The notes below the pieces were generated by a model. The model saw nothing but the letters and a program-made list of their open reading frames with translations. It made no database searches and had not been told where the DNA came from. This document shows, in pieces, positions 8,169 through 17,031 of a DNA stretch of 64,000 nt. A program made the position numbers and the translations under genes. The number at the start of each line of letters is the position of its first letter. Positions within the stretch are counted from its first letter, which is position 1. The stretch covers positions 434,001 through 498,000 of the forward strand of contig VRMN01000005.1 of the NCBI GenBank assembly GCA_008690995.1, read 5' to 3'. The stretch comes from Porphyridium purpureum. Taxonomy: Eukaryota; Rhodophyta; Bangiophyceae; Porphyridiales; Porphyridiaceae.

Positions 8169-9293
8169 ATGGCGCAGCGGTTTTCGCAGCGGCTGAGCTC
8201 GGCAGTGCGCGGCGCGTCCGAAAGGATGGGCTCGTTGCGCGGCTCGCAGACGGACAAGAACGAGATTCGCCAGAAGCAGGCGCTCACGGATAAGGGCATC
8301 ACGCTGGTGGAGAGGCTTGGCGTGGGCGGGCAGGGCGAGGTGTTCAAGGCGACCATGCGTTTGAAGGGAGGCGAGGAGGCCGTCGCAGTGAAGGTTATTC
8401 CCAAGTCCATGGTGCGTGACGAGGACAGTAAGAGCGCCGTCAGGTTGGAAATCTCGCTCCTGTCAGAGATTGAACATCCGAACGTTGTCAAATTTTACAC
8501 AGCCATTGAGGACTCCAAATACTGGTACGTGGTGATCGAGTTGCTGAATGGCGGTGACCTGTACGACCGCATACAAAAGGGCGCCTTTTCCGAAATGCAA
8601 ATTGTCAAGTTTGCAGAGTACACCTTTTCCATCTTGCAGCACCTCCATGCCATGAACATTGCGCATCGCGACCTTAAGCTCGAGAACTTTATGCTGCACA
8701 AAGATGTCGAGACAGGTGAGGAGACCGTCAAGCTCATTGATTTTGGCCTCGCGTACAAGCGCAAAAACAACAAAAAGTTTGTGACCGACGGACACCCAGG
8801 GACGCTGTCGTACCAGGCACCCGAAATCGTGCGCCAGCAGGCGTACATTCCGGAAAAGGTGGACGTGTGGTGTGCGGGCGTCATGATTTATAGCGCGGTT
8901 GAAAAAGCATTTCCATTCTACGGAGAAAATGAACGCCAAATCGAGCGAGCCATTCTTGTGAATAAGCCAAAGTGTAGCTCGCCATCCTGGAGGCTAGCGG
9001 GGCCCGAGTTTGAGGCAATCGTGCGGCTGTGCCTCGAGAAGGACCAGAAGAAACGCCCCACCGCAACTCAGGCGCTCAAGAAGATCCGCCACATTACAAA
9101 TCAAAAGGTCGCCGCGAGCCCCAGACACAACCCGCAGACCGTCGATCTCTCCAACAAGGACACGAGGCTCAGACGAATGGGCCGCGCCATGTCGTCACGT
9201 TTCACCTCGTCGGGCTCTCAAAGGAATCTGACCGCCAGCGGCTCATCCAAATTCCTGAGCAGCGGCAGCTCAAAGAATCTCGCGGTTGCCTGA
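8169..9293 (+). CDS. Serine/threonine protein kinase, CAMK-like
   Basis: A 374-residue kinase with all core motifs: glycine loop GVGGQGEV at 51-58, catalytic Lys75 in VAVKV, HRDLKLEN from residue 166, DFG at 191-193 and APE at 217-219. The order and the HRDLKLEN form fit the calcium/calmodulin-dependent (CAMK) group. No EF hands follow, so it is not a CDPK; the C-terminal 70 residues are Ser/Arg-rich and repeat short GSS blocks, typical of a disordered tail with possible phosphosites. ATG 8169 is the first ATG of the frame. Upstream target and ligand are unknown. Confidence 0.9.
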   Translation: MAQRFSQRLSSAVRGASERMGSLRGSQTDKNEIRQKQALTDKGITLVERLGVGGQGEVFKATMRLKGGEEAVAVKVIPKSMVRDEDSKSAVRLEISLLSEIEHPNVVKFYTAIEDSKYWYVVIELLNGGDLYDRIQKGAFSEMQIVKFAEYTFSILQHLHAMNIAHRDLKLENFMLHKDVETGEETVKLIDFGLAYKRKNNKKFVTDGHPGTLSYQAPEIVRQQAYIPEKVDVWCAGVMIYSAVEKAFPFYGENERQIERAILVNKPKCSSPSWRLAGPEFEAIVRLCLEKDQKKRPTATQALKKIRHITNQKVAASPRHNPQTVDLSNKDTRLRRMGRAMSSRFTSSGSQRNLTASGSSKFLSSGSSKNLAVA

Positions 9294-9396
9294 CACCACT
9301 GCGGTGCAATCCGATCTGCCTCGGCGCATGCGATGCGCCGTGCAGATCTGGATGGGTGCACATTTTGCAAATGAGTCCTGCGGCGTTGCTCATGCT

Positions 9397-9402
9397 AATA
9401 AA
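9397..9402 (+). terminator. AATAAA polyadenylation signal of the kinase gene
   Basis: AATAAA occurs about 104 bp after the kinase stop codon, in the short gap between two convergent genes. Position and sequence fit a canonical poly(A) signal. Confidence 0.55.
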
Positions 9403-9491
9403 AGAATGAAGAAAATCACTGATTGATGCGCACGAGCCATCGCGACCGACCGAAGCCAATACCAACAGAGTCCGCATACTCTTTCCGTTGT

Positions 9492-11558
9492 TTACTGGAA
9501 ATCGTCACGAAGCTGGTGCAAGCGTGCAATGAATTCTTCGATGGGCGCTTCGCCCTCGACGTCATTGTTGCGGTTGCGAACATTCACAGTCCCCTTGCTC
9601 TGCTCCTCTTCCCCGACCACCAAGATAAAGTTGTACTGTGCGAGCTGCGCCTCACGGATTTTCTTCTGCAATTTGCGGTCTGACACGTCGACGTCAGCGA
9701 AGAAGCGTGCACCCAGCACTTGCGTTTGCACTGACTTGGCGTAGTCGCTAAACTTTTCACTAACTGGCACGACAACCACTTGCCGCGGGCTCAGCCAGAG
9801 TGGCCACTTGCCGCCGTAATGTTCGCACAGAATCGCAAAGAAGCGTTCAAACGAGCCATAAATCGCTCGGTGGATGATGACGGGGTGGATTGGATCGTTA
9901 TTTTCGCTGCCGGTGTACTGCAGATTGAAGCGAAGCGGCAACTGGAAGTCAAGCTGCACGGTGGCGCACTGGTGGCGCCGCTTGAGCGCATCGAACACTT
10001 TGATATCAATCTTGGGGCCATAGAACGCGCCGTCCTCTGGATTCAATTTCCAACCGTCCTTCTCGTTGCATTTCTTACCGGTGAATTGCTCCAGCGCTTG
10101 AGCCAGCTGAGCTTCTGCTCGGTCCCACATTTCCAGCTCGCCTAGGTACTTTTCTGGTCGCGTCGATAAGTGAAGTTCGAATGTGAAACCAAATTTGCCG
10201 TACACGAACTTCAAAAACTCCAAGCAGCCGACCACCTCTTCCGCCACCTGCTCCTGTGTGCAGAAAATGTGGGCATCGTCCTGCTGGAAGCGCCGCACGC
10301 GCGTGAGTCCACTCAGCGCCCCCGATAGTTCGTTCCGATGCAGCACGCCGAAATCAGCCAGACGCATCGGAAGCTCGCGATATGAACGCGGGCGCATTCC
10401 AAAAATGAGGCAATGGCCGGGGCAGTTCATTGGCTTGAGCCCAAAATCGCGTTTCTCAACCTCAAAGCCAAACATGTTTTCACGATAATTTGCTGCATGG
10501 CCGGACGTCTCCCATAGAGCAAAGTCGTAAATGTTGGGCGAGTTGACTTCCTGGAAGCCTCGGCCCCAGTACTCGTCCTTGAGAAAGCTCATTAGCGTGT
10601 TGTATATGCGCATGCCGTGCGGCAGGAAAAATGCACTGCCAGGGCTGTATGGATGGAACATGACAAGTTCCTGGTCGCGCGAGATGACTCGGTGATCTCG
10701 TTTCGCAGCCTCTTCCATGAGCTTTTTGTATTCCTTGAGCAGTTTGGAGTCTGGGAACGAGATGCCGTACACTCGCTGCAGGGATGGATTCTCGGCCTTT
10801 CCGAGCCAGTACGCCTGGCTTGCCTTTGTACACGCCATGGCCTTGACGCGGTGCGATGCAGGGACGTGCGGCCCTCGGCATAGATCGATAAACGGTCCGT
10901 CTCGATACGCGGTGATGGTCGTGCCTTCTTCGAGCTTATTGATCAACTCTGTTTTGAAGCGATTGTAGCCAAACATTTCTAAAGCCTCCTCCTTGCTCAA
11001 CTCCATACGCTGGAACGTGCGCTTCGACTTGGCGATCCTCTCCACGCGCTTTTCCAAGTCGGAGAAATCGGCCTCGACCACTTTCTTCTCCTGCATAAAC
11101 ATGTCGTAGTAGAATCCGTCTTCGAGCGGCGGGCCGATGCACAGCTCGCCTTTGAATTTGTACTCGAGTGCCTCGCCCAGCATGTGTGCCGTGGAATGCC
11201 ACAGTACCGATTTCCCCTCGTCCGTTTCAAAATCGCAGATCTTGAGCGTGCAGTCTGTTTCCAGCGGTCGCTCCATATCCCACTGCTTCCCATCCACCAT
11301 TGCCACCAGCGCCTTTCGGGCCAGACCCTCTGAAATACGCATGGCGATATCCATCGGCGACGTTTTGCACGCGGTACCCTCCTGGACGGTTCCATCTGGC
11401 AGGGTCACGCGGATCGGCGCGCCGTCCATTCCGGCCGCCGGCATGATCCCCGCGCTTCCCCCGCGCCTCGCCACCGCGGCATCCCAGACTGCTATCCGAT
11501 GTGCCACATACGAAGGCGCGTCGTCCACATTGCCACCTCCCCAGCTCTCGTCTGCCAT
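9492..11558 (-). CDS. Threonine--tRNA ligase, cytosolic type
   Basis: A 688-residue class II aminoacyl-tRNA synthetase charging tRNA-Thr. After a short extension come a TGS domain (about 47-110), the editing domain with HSTAH at 121-125, the catalytic core with the zinc-site Cys379 in NCPGHC, and a C-terminal anticodon-binding domain opening with LSPRQVVVVPVSEKF. Length and order match eukaryotic cytosolic ThrRS. There is no clear organelle presequence. The ATG at 11558 is the only sensible start. It converges with the kinase gene (198-bp gap). This is one of three synthetase genes in the window. Confidence 0.95.
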   Translation of the reverse strand: MADESWGGGNVDDAPSYVAHRIAVWDAAVARRGGSAGIMPAAGMDGAPIRVTLPDGTVQEGTACKTSPMDIAMRISEGLARKALVAMVDGKQWDMERPLETDCTLKICDFETDEGKSVLWHSTAHMLGEALEYKFKGELCIGPPLEDGFYYDMFMQEKKVVEADFSDLEKRVERIAKSKRTFQRMELSKEEALEMFGYNRFKTELINKLEEGTTITAYRDGPFIDLCRGPHVPASHRVKAMACTKASQAYWLGKAENPSLQRVYGISFPDSKLLKEYKKLMEEAAKRDHRVISRDQELVMFHPYSPGSAFFLPHGMRIYNTLMSFLKDEYWGRGFQEVNSPNIYDFALWETSGHAANYRENMFGFEVEKRDFGLKPMNCPGHCLIFGMRPRSYRELPMRLADFGVLHRNELSGALSGLTRVRRFQQDDAHIFCTQEQVAEEVVGCLEFLKFVYGKFGFTFELHLSTRPEKYLGELEMWDRAEAQLAQALEQFTGKKCNEKDGWKLNPEDGAFYGPKIDIKVFDALKRRHQCATVQLDFQLPLRFNLQYTGSENNDPIHPVIIHRAIYGSFERFFAILCEHYGGKWPLWLSPRQVVVVPVSEKFSDYAKSVQTQVLGARFFADVDVSDRKLQKKIREAQLAQYNFILVVGEEEQSKGTVNVRNRNNDVEGEAPIEEFIARLHQLRDDFQ

Positions 11559-12090
11559 TCTCTTTCTCTCTCCCTCTCATGCGCTCTCCCACCTCTCCCG
11601 CTCCCCAACGTCCCGACTCGGCTTCGGAACCACCGCCGCGGCGCCGCTCCGCCATCCGGTTCAACTTCCGCGAACACACCACGTACTAAAAGAGCATCAT
11701 TTTGCCATGCTTCGCCTTGAACGGTTAACACGATCTGCGTTGTCGGAACCGGCATCGAGCGTCCCTACTAAACCTGCGTTGCTTACTATACACTTCGCTT
11801 ATCGGTTTAAGCATATGCGCGCTCTCACAATTTGGTGTGAAAACTGCAGGTACGGTACAGTGGGTACTGTAACTAGGCGAGCGTTTCATTTGGGACAGGC
11901 AGCGGTCGCGTCCGCGACGCAGGCTCTACTTGTGCGAGGGGCTTCAGCATCGCTTGCGAGTTGAACAGCGTTTGTTTGTTTGTTAGCGATCGTCTGCATC
12001 CATATGAACAAGTAGATTGTGGCTTGTGATGGGGCGCCGGAGGCTTCTGGGAAGCGCGAATCGTGCATTGTTTGAGGGGCTTGTGCGCGT
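11559..12090. other. Intergenic: upstream region of the ThrRS gene
   Basis: No gene is supported. On the minus strand, TTTTAGTA (11684-11691) lies about 130 bp before the ThrRS ATG. GTACAGT (11855-11861) and GTACTGT (11864-11870) lie about 300 bp upstream. Both motif types recur elsewhere in the window. Confidence 0.5.
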
Positions 12091-12588
12091 TTACGTCGTG
12101 GACTGGACTCTGCGGTCGTCCTGGCTCTGCCTTGTGGTTTGTGGCTGTGAGAGATGATGAGCGGGCACCGGTCGGGGCTGCACTGTGACATCGCGCATGG
12201 TAACAAGACTGGGAGCCGCTGCGGCCCGCGCCGACATGGCCGTCGGCGGCCGCCCGCCGCGCTTGGCGCGCACGGCGCGAAACCACTCGACCCACTCACG
12301 TTGCTCATCCGCATCTTGCGCCTCCTCCTCCTCCTCCTCTTCCTGCGTGTCCAAATCTTCTGCGCCGCGCTCTCCTACCTGTGCGTCCTCCGCTCGCATC
12401 ACCTCCATCTCGCGCATCGCGTCCAGCCATCCTTGCTCCCATCCTCGCAGATACCCTCGCTGCCGCGCAGAACCCAGCGCGCCCGTTCCGGACGAGTGCA
12501 GACAGCCCAGCACCACACGCTCCACAAGCTCGTCGACCTTTGCATCCACCGGTAGCACCTCTGCCGCAGCCGCGCCACTCATATCCAT
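12091..12588 (-). CDS. Hypothetical acidic protein with a short GX3 repeat
   Basis: A 165-residue frame from ATG 12588 to TAA 12093-12091. Visible parts are a helical N-terminus, a short Gly-X3 repeat (GYLRGWEQGW, about residues 45-54), an acidic Glu run in the middle and a disordered Pro/Gln-rich tail. The GX3 pattern is weakly reminiscent of the deca-GX3 segment of Yae1/Lto1 proteins (cytosolic Fe-S loading and ribosome biogenesis), but only three turns are present, so I do not assign that function. Support comes from ATG start, acidic composition and its own intergenic space. Overlapping plus-strand frames look less protein-like. Confidence 0.45.
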   Translation of the reverse strand: MDMSGAAAAEVLPVDAKVDELVERVVLGCLHSSGTGALGSARQRGYLRGWEQGWLDAMREMEVMRAEDAQVGERGAEDLDTQEEEEEEEAQDADEQREWVEWFRAVRAKRGGRPPTAMSARAAAAPSLVTMRDVTVQPRPVPAHHLSQPQTTRQSQDDRRVQSTT

Positions 12589-13075
12589 CCCACCTCTTCT
12601 CCACCACCACCCCTGTGTCTACCGTTCCCCCACACCCAAAACCCGAAACACGAATGGTTTGCGCGCTTTTATCGTGTTCCCCCTTCCGGCTCGAGCGTTT
12701 TGGCCGTCGGTTTCAAGTTTGCCTTGACTTCCTTCTTTCACTTCTTTCAGGTCTTTTATCATCTCCGGCGAGCCGCCAGGGGGGACAAGGGGGAAAAAAA
12801 AACATGCTCGGGATCTGGAGGAGGGGATAAAGTGAACGTGGAAGAGAAGCAATGATGTTTTACTATGAACGCGTATAGATGGTTCATGCGGTTCAAAGCG
12901 GTTTGTGTGTCGTAGTCGTGATTCCCAATGGATTGATGAGACGCTGTTGCTACGGATTGCGGGTGTATGTGGGTACAGAGGGAGAAGAGGGAAGGAGCGG
13001 AGAAGAGGGAAGGAGAGGCAACGTGGGTTGGGGGTAAGTGGAGAAGGGAGGTAGGAGGGGAGGGGGGCAGTGAGC
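12589..13075. other. Intergenic: shared upstream region, divergent genes
   Basis: The divergent gap between the hypothetical gene (-) and the photodecarboxylase gene (+). No gene is seen. The plus strand is pyrimidine-rich at the left and strongly purine-rich (GGA, GAG) over the last 100 bp before ATG 13076. A GTACAGA variant of the recurrent motif lies at 12973-12979. Confidence 0.45.
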
Positions 13076-14992
13076 ATGGATCAGAGTACAACGAAGGCCA
13101 TGGATGTGGTGCCGCCAGCGATGATCATGTTTGTGCCGATCGCGAACGGAAGTGGTGGAGCAGGCGCGCTGCGGCACTCGCGAGGCAAGGTCGGGCACAG
13201 CGCGTGCTTGGCGGCGACGTCGGGTAGGAGGCACAGGCCGAGTAGCGGCTCGCACAGCGCGCGGCGGCTGGATGTGCGCATGGCCGCGGCGCTGGAGCAA
13301 GGTACCCACCGCTCGCTGACCGGCGAGGTGGATTATGTGATCGTCGGCGGTGGCGCAGCGGGATGCGTGCTTGCGAACCGTCTCTCTGCAGACAAGAACG
13401 TGTCAGTGCTCCTGCTCGAGGCAGGCGGGAAGGGGGATTCGTTCAAGATCAGCGTGCCGCTCGGGTTTCCCTATTTGTGTGGCTCGGATATCGACTGGAA
13501 GTATCTGTCCGAACCAGAGGAGGAGCTTCACGAGCGTCGCGTCTACTTTCCGCGCGGCAAGATGCTCGGTGGGTCCCACAGCATGTCTGTTATGCTGTAC
13601 CACCGCGGCGAGGCTGCGGACTACGAGCAGTGGGAGGCGATGGGCGCGGAAGGCTGGGGCCCCGACGGCGTGCTGCCCTTTTTCAAAAAGTCCGAACATC
13701 AGCACGCAAAGGATATGGATAGCGCATTCCACTCCAAATCGGGGCCACTCAGCGTCTCGGATCTGCGGCGAGTCAACCCGCTGACTAAGGTTTTTTTGGA
13801 GGCATGCGAGGGCGCCGGCATGCCGCGCAACGAAGATTTCAATAATTGGAACTCACGGCAAGACGGCATGGGCACCTTTCAGGTCACTCAGCGAGAAGGC
13901 ATGCGCGAGAGTCCCGCTACCGCATACTTGCGTCCAGTGGTGGGGCGAAGGAATCTTCGTGTTGAGACTCATGCCAGCGTGGAAAAAGTTTTGATCGATG
14001 AAGGCTCAAAGACCGCCGTTGGCGTATCGTACGTCAACAAGGATGGCCGCAAGGTGAAAATTCAGGCACGAAAGGAAGTGATTTTGGCCGCAGGTTCGCT
14101 TGCGACTCCGCAGCTCCTGATGCTGTCCGGTATTGGCGACCGTCATATGCTGGACGAGTTTGGTATCCCGGTCATTCAGCACCTGCCCGGCGTTGGGCAG
14201 AACCTGCAAGATCAGCCCGCGGTCATGCTGAGCTACCAGTCGCCGAATCCGTATGTGGACAAGAACAAGACGCAGACTTATTATACTGAGAGAACAGGCA
14301 AGGATATCCGCAGCATCCTCAGTTACCTTTTCCTCGGCAATGGGCCGCTCACGTCGCCCATGTGTGAGGCAGGTGGCTTTGTGCGCTCGGATCCCTCCCA
14401 GCGCTCGTGCGATCTGCAGCTTCGCTTCATTCCATTCGTGTCGGAGCCCGATCCGTACCACTCGCTCGGCGATTTTGCTACGGGTGGTGAATATCTGACG
14501 AACAAGTCAAACCGACCTGCGGGTTTCACGCTTCAGTCGGTAGTCACGCGCCCAAAGTCGCGCGGATACGTCGCGCTGCGCTCAGCAGACTTCCGAGATC
14601 GGCCCATGGTGGTCCCGCGATGGCTCGAAGACAAGGCCGATCTCAAAACGATGGTGGAAGGAATCAAGCTGTGTCGCAAAATTGCGTCACAATCACAGTT
14701 CGCCCAATTTCGAGGTGATGAATTGTACCCGGGACCGCAGCTGTCAAGTGACGCTGACTTGGAAAGCTATATCCGAGAAAGCTGCCACACGGCGAACGCG
14801 GTGGTCGGCTCGTGTCGCATGGGAGCTTTGGATGACGATTCAGCCGTTGTGGATCCATCATTGCGCGTCAAGCATATCAAGAACCTGCGCGTGATTGACT
14901 CGAGTGTCATGCCGACGTTGCCCGGTGGGCAAGCTGGTGCACCGACCATGATGATTGCAGAGAAGGGAGCCGAGCTAGTTTTGTCGATTTAG
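13076..14992 (+). CDS. FAP: Fatty acid photodecarboxylase (GMC oxidoreductase), plastid
   Basis: A 638-residue FAD enzyme of the glucose-methanol-choline family. It best matches algal fatty acid photodecarboxylase, which uses blue light to turn C16-C18 fatty acids into hydrocarbons and CO2. The ADP-binding motif VGGGAAGCVLANRL starts near residue 90, after an Arg/Ser/Ala-rich stretch of about 80 residues that fits a plastid transit peptide. FAP-style blocks are LYHRG-x3-DY, DFNNW, GTFQV, PVVGRRNL, GVGQNLQDQPA and the C-terminal PGGQAGAP. The two residues reported as essential in Chlorella FAP (Cys432, Arg451) have counterparts at Cys430 in the LTSPMCEAGGFVR block and Arg450 in DLQLRF. ATG 13076 is the first in the frame. 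A choline dehydrogenase role is the alternative but does not explain the Cys/Arg pair. Confidence 0.87.
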   Translation: MDQSTTKAMDVVPPAMIMFVPIANGSGGAGALRHSRGKVGHSACLAATSGRRHRPSSGSHSARRLDVRMAAALEQGTHRSLTGEVDYVIVGGGAAGCVLANRLSADKNVSVLLLEAGGKGDSFKISVPLGFPYLCGSDIDWKYLSEPEEELHERRVYFPRGKMLGGSHSMSVMLYHRGEAADYEQWEAMGAEGWGPDGVLPFFKKSEHQHAKDMDSAFHSKSGPLSVSDLRRVNPLTKVFLEACEGAGMPRNEDFNNWNSRQDGMGTFQVTQREGMRESPATAYLRPVVGRRNLRVETHASVEKVLIDEGSKTAVGVSYVNKDGRKVKIQARKEVILAAGSLATPQLLMLSGIGDRHMLDEFGIPVIQHLPGVGQNLQDQPAVMLSYQSPNPYVDKNKTQTYYTERTGKDIRSILSYLFLGNGPLTSPMCEAGGFVRSDPSQRSCDLQLRFIPFVSEPDPYHSLGDFATGGEYLTNKSNRPAGFTLQSVVTRPKSRGYVALRSADFRDRPMVVPRWLEDKADLKTMVEGIKLCRKIASQSQFAQFRGDELYPGPQLSSDADLESYIRESCHTANAVVGSCRMGALDDDSAVVDPSLRVKHIKNLRVIDSSVMPTLPGGQAGAPTMMIAEKGAELVLSI

Positions 14993-15666
14993 CGAATAGG
15001 ATATACAGTACATGCCTTAATTGTTTGTTTGTTTTTTTGTCGTTGCTTTGTTTGCTTTGGAATGGCCTTCTCAGTGAGTATTCTGGCGCTTAGCGAGTCT
15101 GCTCACCTGCCTCTAGACGCTGTGGGCAAAATGCTTGTGATCTGTTCATGACGTGCTTGTGTGAGCAGCTCTGCATACTCGTTGCATGGTTCTCTCAGTA
15201 GAAACCCTGCACAACCAGGATTACCCGCATACCTGAGATGGATTTACGAGAATATATTCCTGTGGCTTCATCTAACGAAATCTCACAAAATAATATCCTA
15301 ACTCTTCCTCGCACAAGCGCTCACCCGGTGCAGAAGCGTGGCCCGAGATCACGAGGAGCTGTCCTCCCCCATTACCAGTGCGGAATGTCGCGACTCTGAG
15401 CTTGTCATTTCGGCAGCGCTGCACTACCGATGGTCACTTGCAAGAAAAGCCAGGAGCTGGTGATCCCGGCGTTCAAATTGATGCAATGCGTAGCGTTGTC
15501 TGAGCGTTTCGTCTCGGTCTTCGACAAGGACGAGAGAAAAAGGTTCAAGTTTCAGAAATCTTGCGCAGCCGCATCTCAGAGTAATTCCACAAGGCAGAGA
15601 ATGATGGAAGACACGCTTATGCACTTGGGCAAAAGCGCTCTTATTCACGCTGACATTTGGTTTCAC
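14993..15666. other. Intergenic gap between convergent genes
   Basis: A 674-bp gap between the 3' ends of the photodecarboxylase (+) and Tsr3 (-) genes. It starts with a T-rich stretch of TTTG repeats at about 15020-15045. No gene, RNA or repeat is recognised. A plus-strand frame from 15430 runs into the antisense of Tsr3 and was rejected. Confidence 0.45.
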
Positions 15667-16596
15667 TCAGCCAATGTCACCAATATCATCCAAGTCGCTG
15701 GTCTCGTGCGCGTTGAAATCGGGGTGTCGACTTTCCGTTGCTTTACACTTACCGCCTTCATCCGTTCTGATACAACTGAACGCAACGTTATCATCCAGGT
15801 CGCTACCACTCCTTTCTTCACCATCGCTATGAGTTTCGTCATCGTCGTCGAACTCATCGTCGAGCGCATCGCTGTCATCATCTCCGCGTTTTCGCCATCT
15901 GGCAGCCAAGCCGTGCGTGGCGGCCTTGGGATCCAGACTGCGCGCATTCGGTCCATGATCTAGCACTTTCGGCTCATCGGAAGACTCGAAGCCATCTATG
16001 CCTGTGAGCACATCGTCCCACTCTGCACTCGTTTCCCTGCGGGTCTCGAATTGTACGAGAAACGCACGATGCGCCGCAAGCACCTCGTCCCGGTCACGGC
16101 ACTGGATATATTTGTCAAAGAATTCCTTGTTGAGCGTCAAAAAGCCAGGGCCCCACTTGAAAGGCGCAAGCACCTTGTCGGCCTCTTCAGGTCTCCTGAG
16201 CAACACCAACGCGGCGGCAAGCGCTTCCGCGCAGTTGAGCCGGAACGCGCGGCCAAAGTTCGTCGGATTTGCGGCAAGCAGCACCGGGAGCAGCCTATGC
16301 ACCCCGCCCTTCATTTTTTCGAACGGAACCGTATCCAGCTGCGCCCACGAGCAGTCGATCACGCCGAGACTCGACGCAAACTGTTGATCCTCAGCAAAAC
16401 TCAGCAGCTGCGTGCCGCGCGGCGACAACACCAAGCCCGTGCAGCGAGTCCCGATTTTGCGCGACTGCAGCAGCTGCAGCCGTTCCAGCTTGCGCCCCGA
16501 GCACCGCCGCGCATCGCACTGCCGCATATCCAGCATATACAATCGCACAGCCGCCATCTCCGCACCGCTCCTCGTCGATCTCTTGCGCCCCAACAT
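15667..16596 (-). CDS. TSR3: 18S rRNA aminocarboxypropyltransferase Tsr3
   Basis: A 309-residue enzyme that moves the aminocarboxypropyl group of S-adenosylmethionine to the hypermodified pseudouridine of 18S rRNA, a late step of small-subunit maturation. Diagnostic blocks appear in order: DMRQCDARRCSGRKL, LSPRGTQ, DCSWAQLD, HRLLPVLLAANPTNFGR and the region around FKWGPGFL. The last 100 residues are very acidic (Asp/Glu/Ser) and probably disordered, as in other eukaryotic Tsr3 proteins. ATG 16596 is the first in the frame; an ATG 13 codons later is also possible. The neighbouring DAR GTPase and DBP7 helicase also belong to ribosome assembly, but there is no operon. Confidence 0.92.
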   Translation of the reverse strand: MLGRKRSTRSGAEMAAVRLYMLDMRQCDARRCSGRKLERLQLLQSRKIGTRCTGLVLSPRGTQLLSFAEDQQFASSLGVIDCSWAQLDTVPFEKMKGGVHRLLPVLLAANPTNFGRAFRLNCAEALAAALVLLRRPEEADKVLAPFKWGPGFLTLNKEFFDKYIQCRDRDEVLAAHRAFLVQFETRRETSAEWDDVLTGIDGFESSDEPKVLDHGPNARSLDPKAATHGLAARWRKRGDDDSDALDDEFDDDDETHSDGEERSGSDLDDNVAFSCIRTDEGGKCKATESRHPDFNAHETSDLDDIGDIG

Positions 16597-16713
16597 CAAC
16601 CCCCCCGACCACCATCGCCTTTCCCTTCTAAATCTCCTGTACTACGGCTTGATATCCATTATGTTTTCCCTTCCACCCTTGCTTTCAAGATGCCTTGCAA
16701 TTTCATGTGAAGG

Positions 16714-16720
16714 GTACAGT
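16714..16720 (+). promoter_or_regulatory. GTACAGT motif between Tsr3 and tRNA-His
   Basis: A copy of the recurrent intergenic motif, 118 bp upstream of the Tsr3 ATG (-) and 12 bp upstream of the tRNA-His gene (+). Function is inferred from recurrence only. Confidence 0.4.
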
Positions 16721-16732
16721 TGCGAGACTGAC

Positions 16733-16825
16733 GTCCATATCGTCTAATGGTTAGCTTATGCTTTTCTCCATCGAGGACGTCACGTTGTGGCCGTGACAAT
16801 CCCAGTTCGATTCTGGGTGTGGACA
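16733..16825 (+). tRNA. tRNA-His (GTG) with a 21-nt intron in the D loop
   Basis: Removing 21 nt gives a full cloverleaf. Acceptor GTCCATA (16733-16739) pairs with TGTGGAC (16818-16824), followed by discriminator A 16825. D stem GTCT (16742-16745) pairs with GGAC (16775-16778), but only after the insert 16754-16774 is removed from the D loop, which is otherwise AATGGTTA. Anticodon stem TCACG/CGTGA (16780-16784, 16792-16796) encloses TTGTGGC with anticodon GTG at 16787-16789. T arm CCCAG-TTCGATT-CTGGG spans 16801-16817. The G1-C72 pair, TTGTGGC loop and CAA variable start match eukaryotic tRNA-His. G at both ends makes the exact splice point ambiguous by one base. Ectopic D-arm introns are known from red-algal nuclear tRNAs (Cyanidioschyzon). 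T runs at about 16874 and 16887 could end Pol III transcription. Confidence 0.88.
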
Positions 16826-17031
16826 AGATTCCTTGCATGAAGGCGCTAGTCTTTCAGATCCTGGAAGATTTTCGTTTTTGTCTTCATTTTTTTGACTCCT
16901 TCAACAAGTGAAGGCGCCGGTGTGGTTTGGTTGGTGGTGGGCCCGTACCATCTCTCAGCTTTAAGGCTTGTAGCAAAATGATAATCATGCGCTATGTTAG
17001 TCCCTCTCTCTCTCTTTCTTTATCTCTCGTG
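16826..17031. other. Gap holding T runs and a CT-rich tract
   Basis: T5 and T7 runs at about 16874-16893 may be Pol III stop signals for the tRNA. A CT-repeat at about 17003-17025 lies just before the 3' end of the Maf gene. Nothing else is recognised. Confidence 0.4.

Noticed and set aside
7316-8491. Several frames of 200-270 codons on both strands upstream of the kinase
   Set aside because: They are produced by CA, GGT and CAG repeats and end in or overlap the kinase in the wrong frame.
12154-12727. Two plus-strand frames opposite the small hypothetical gene
   Set aside because: Ser/Arg/Pro-rich low-complexity products that mirror the Glu run of the opposite strand; the minus-strand frame is more protein-like.
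15430-15963. Plus-strand frame of 177 codons
   Set aside because: Most of it is antisense to the well supported Tsr3 gene, and it has no recognisable domain.
16733-16825. Reading the tRNA as tRNA-Glu from the TCCATAT start and TCTAATGGTTAG box
   Set aside because: The D stem mismatched and no CTC/TTC anticodon loop formed. Shifting the acceptor by one base and using the TCACG-TTGTGGC-CGTGA arm gave a complete tRNA-His.
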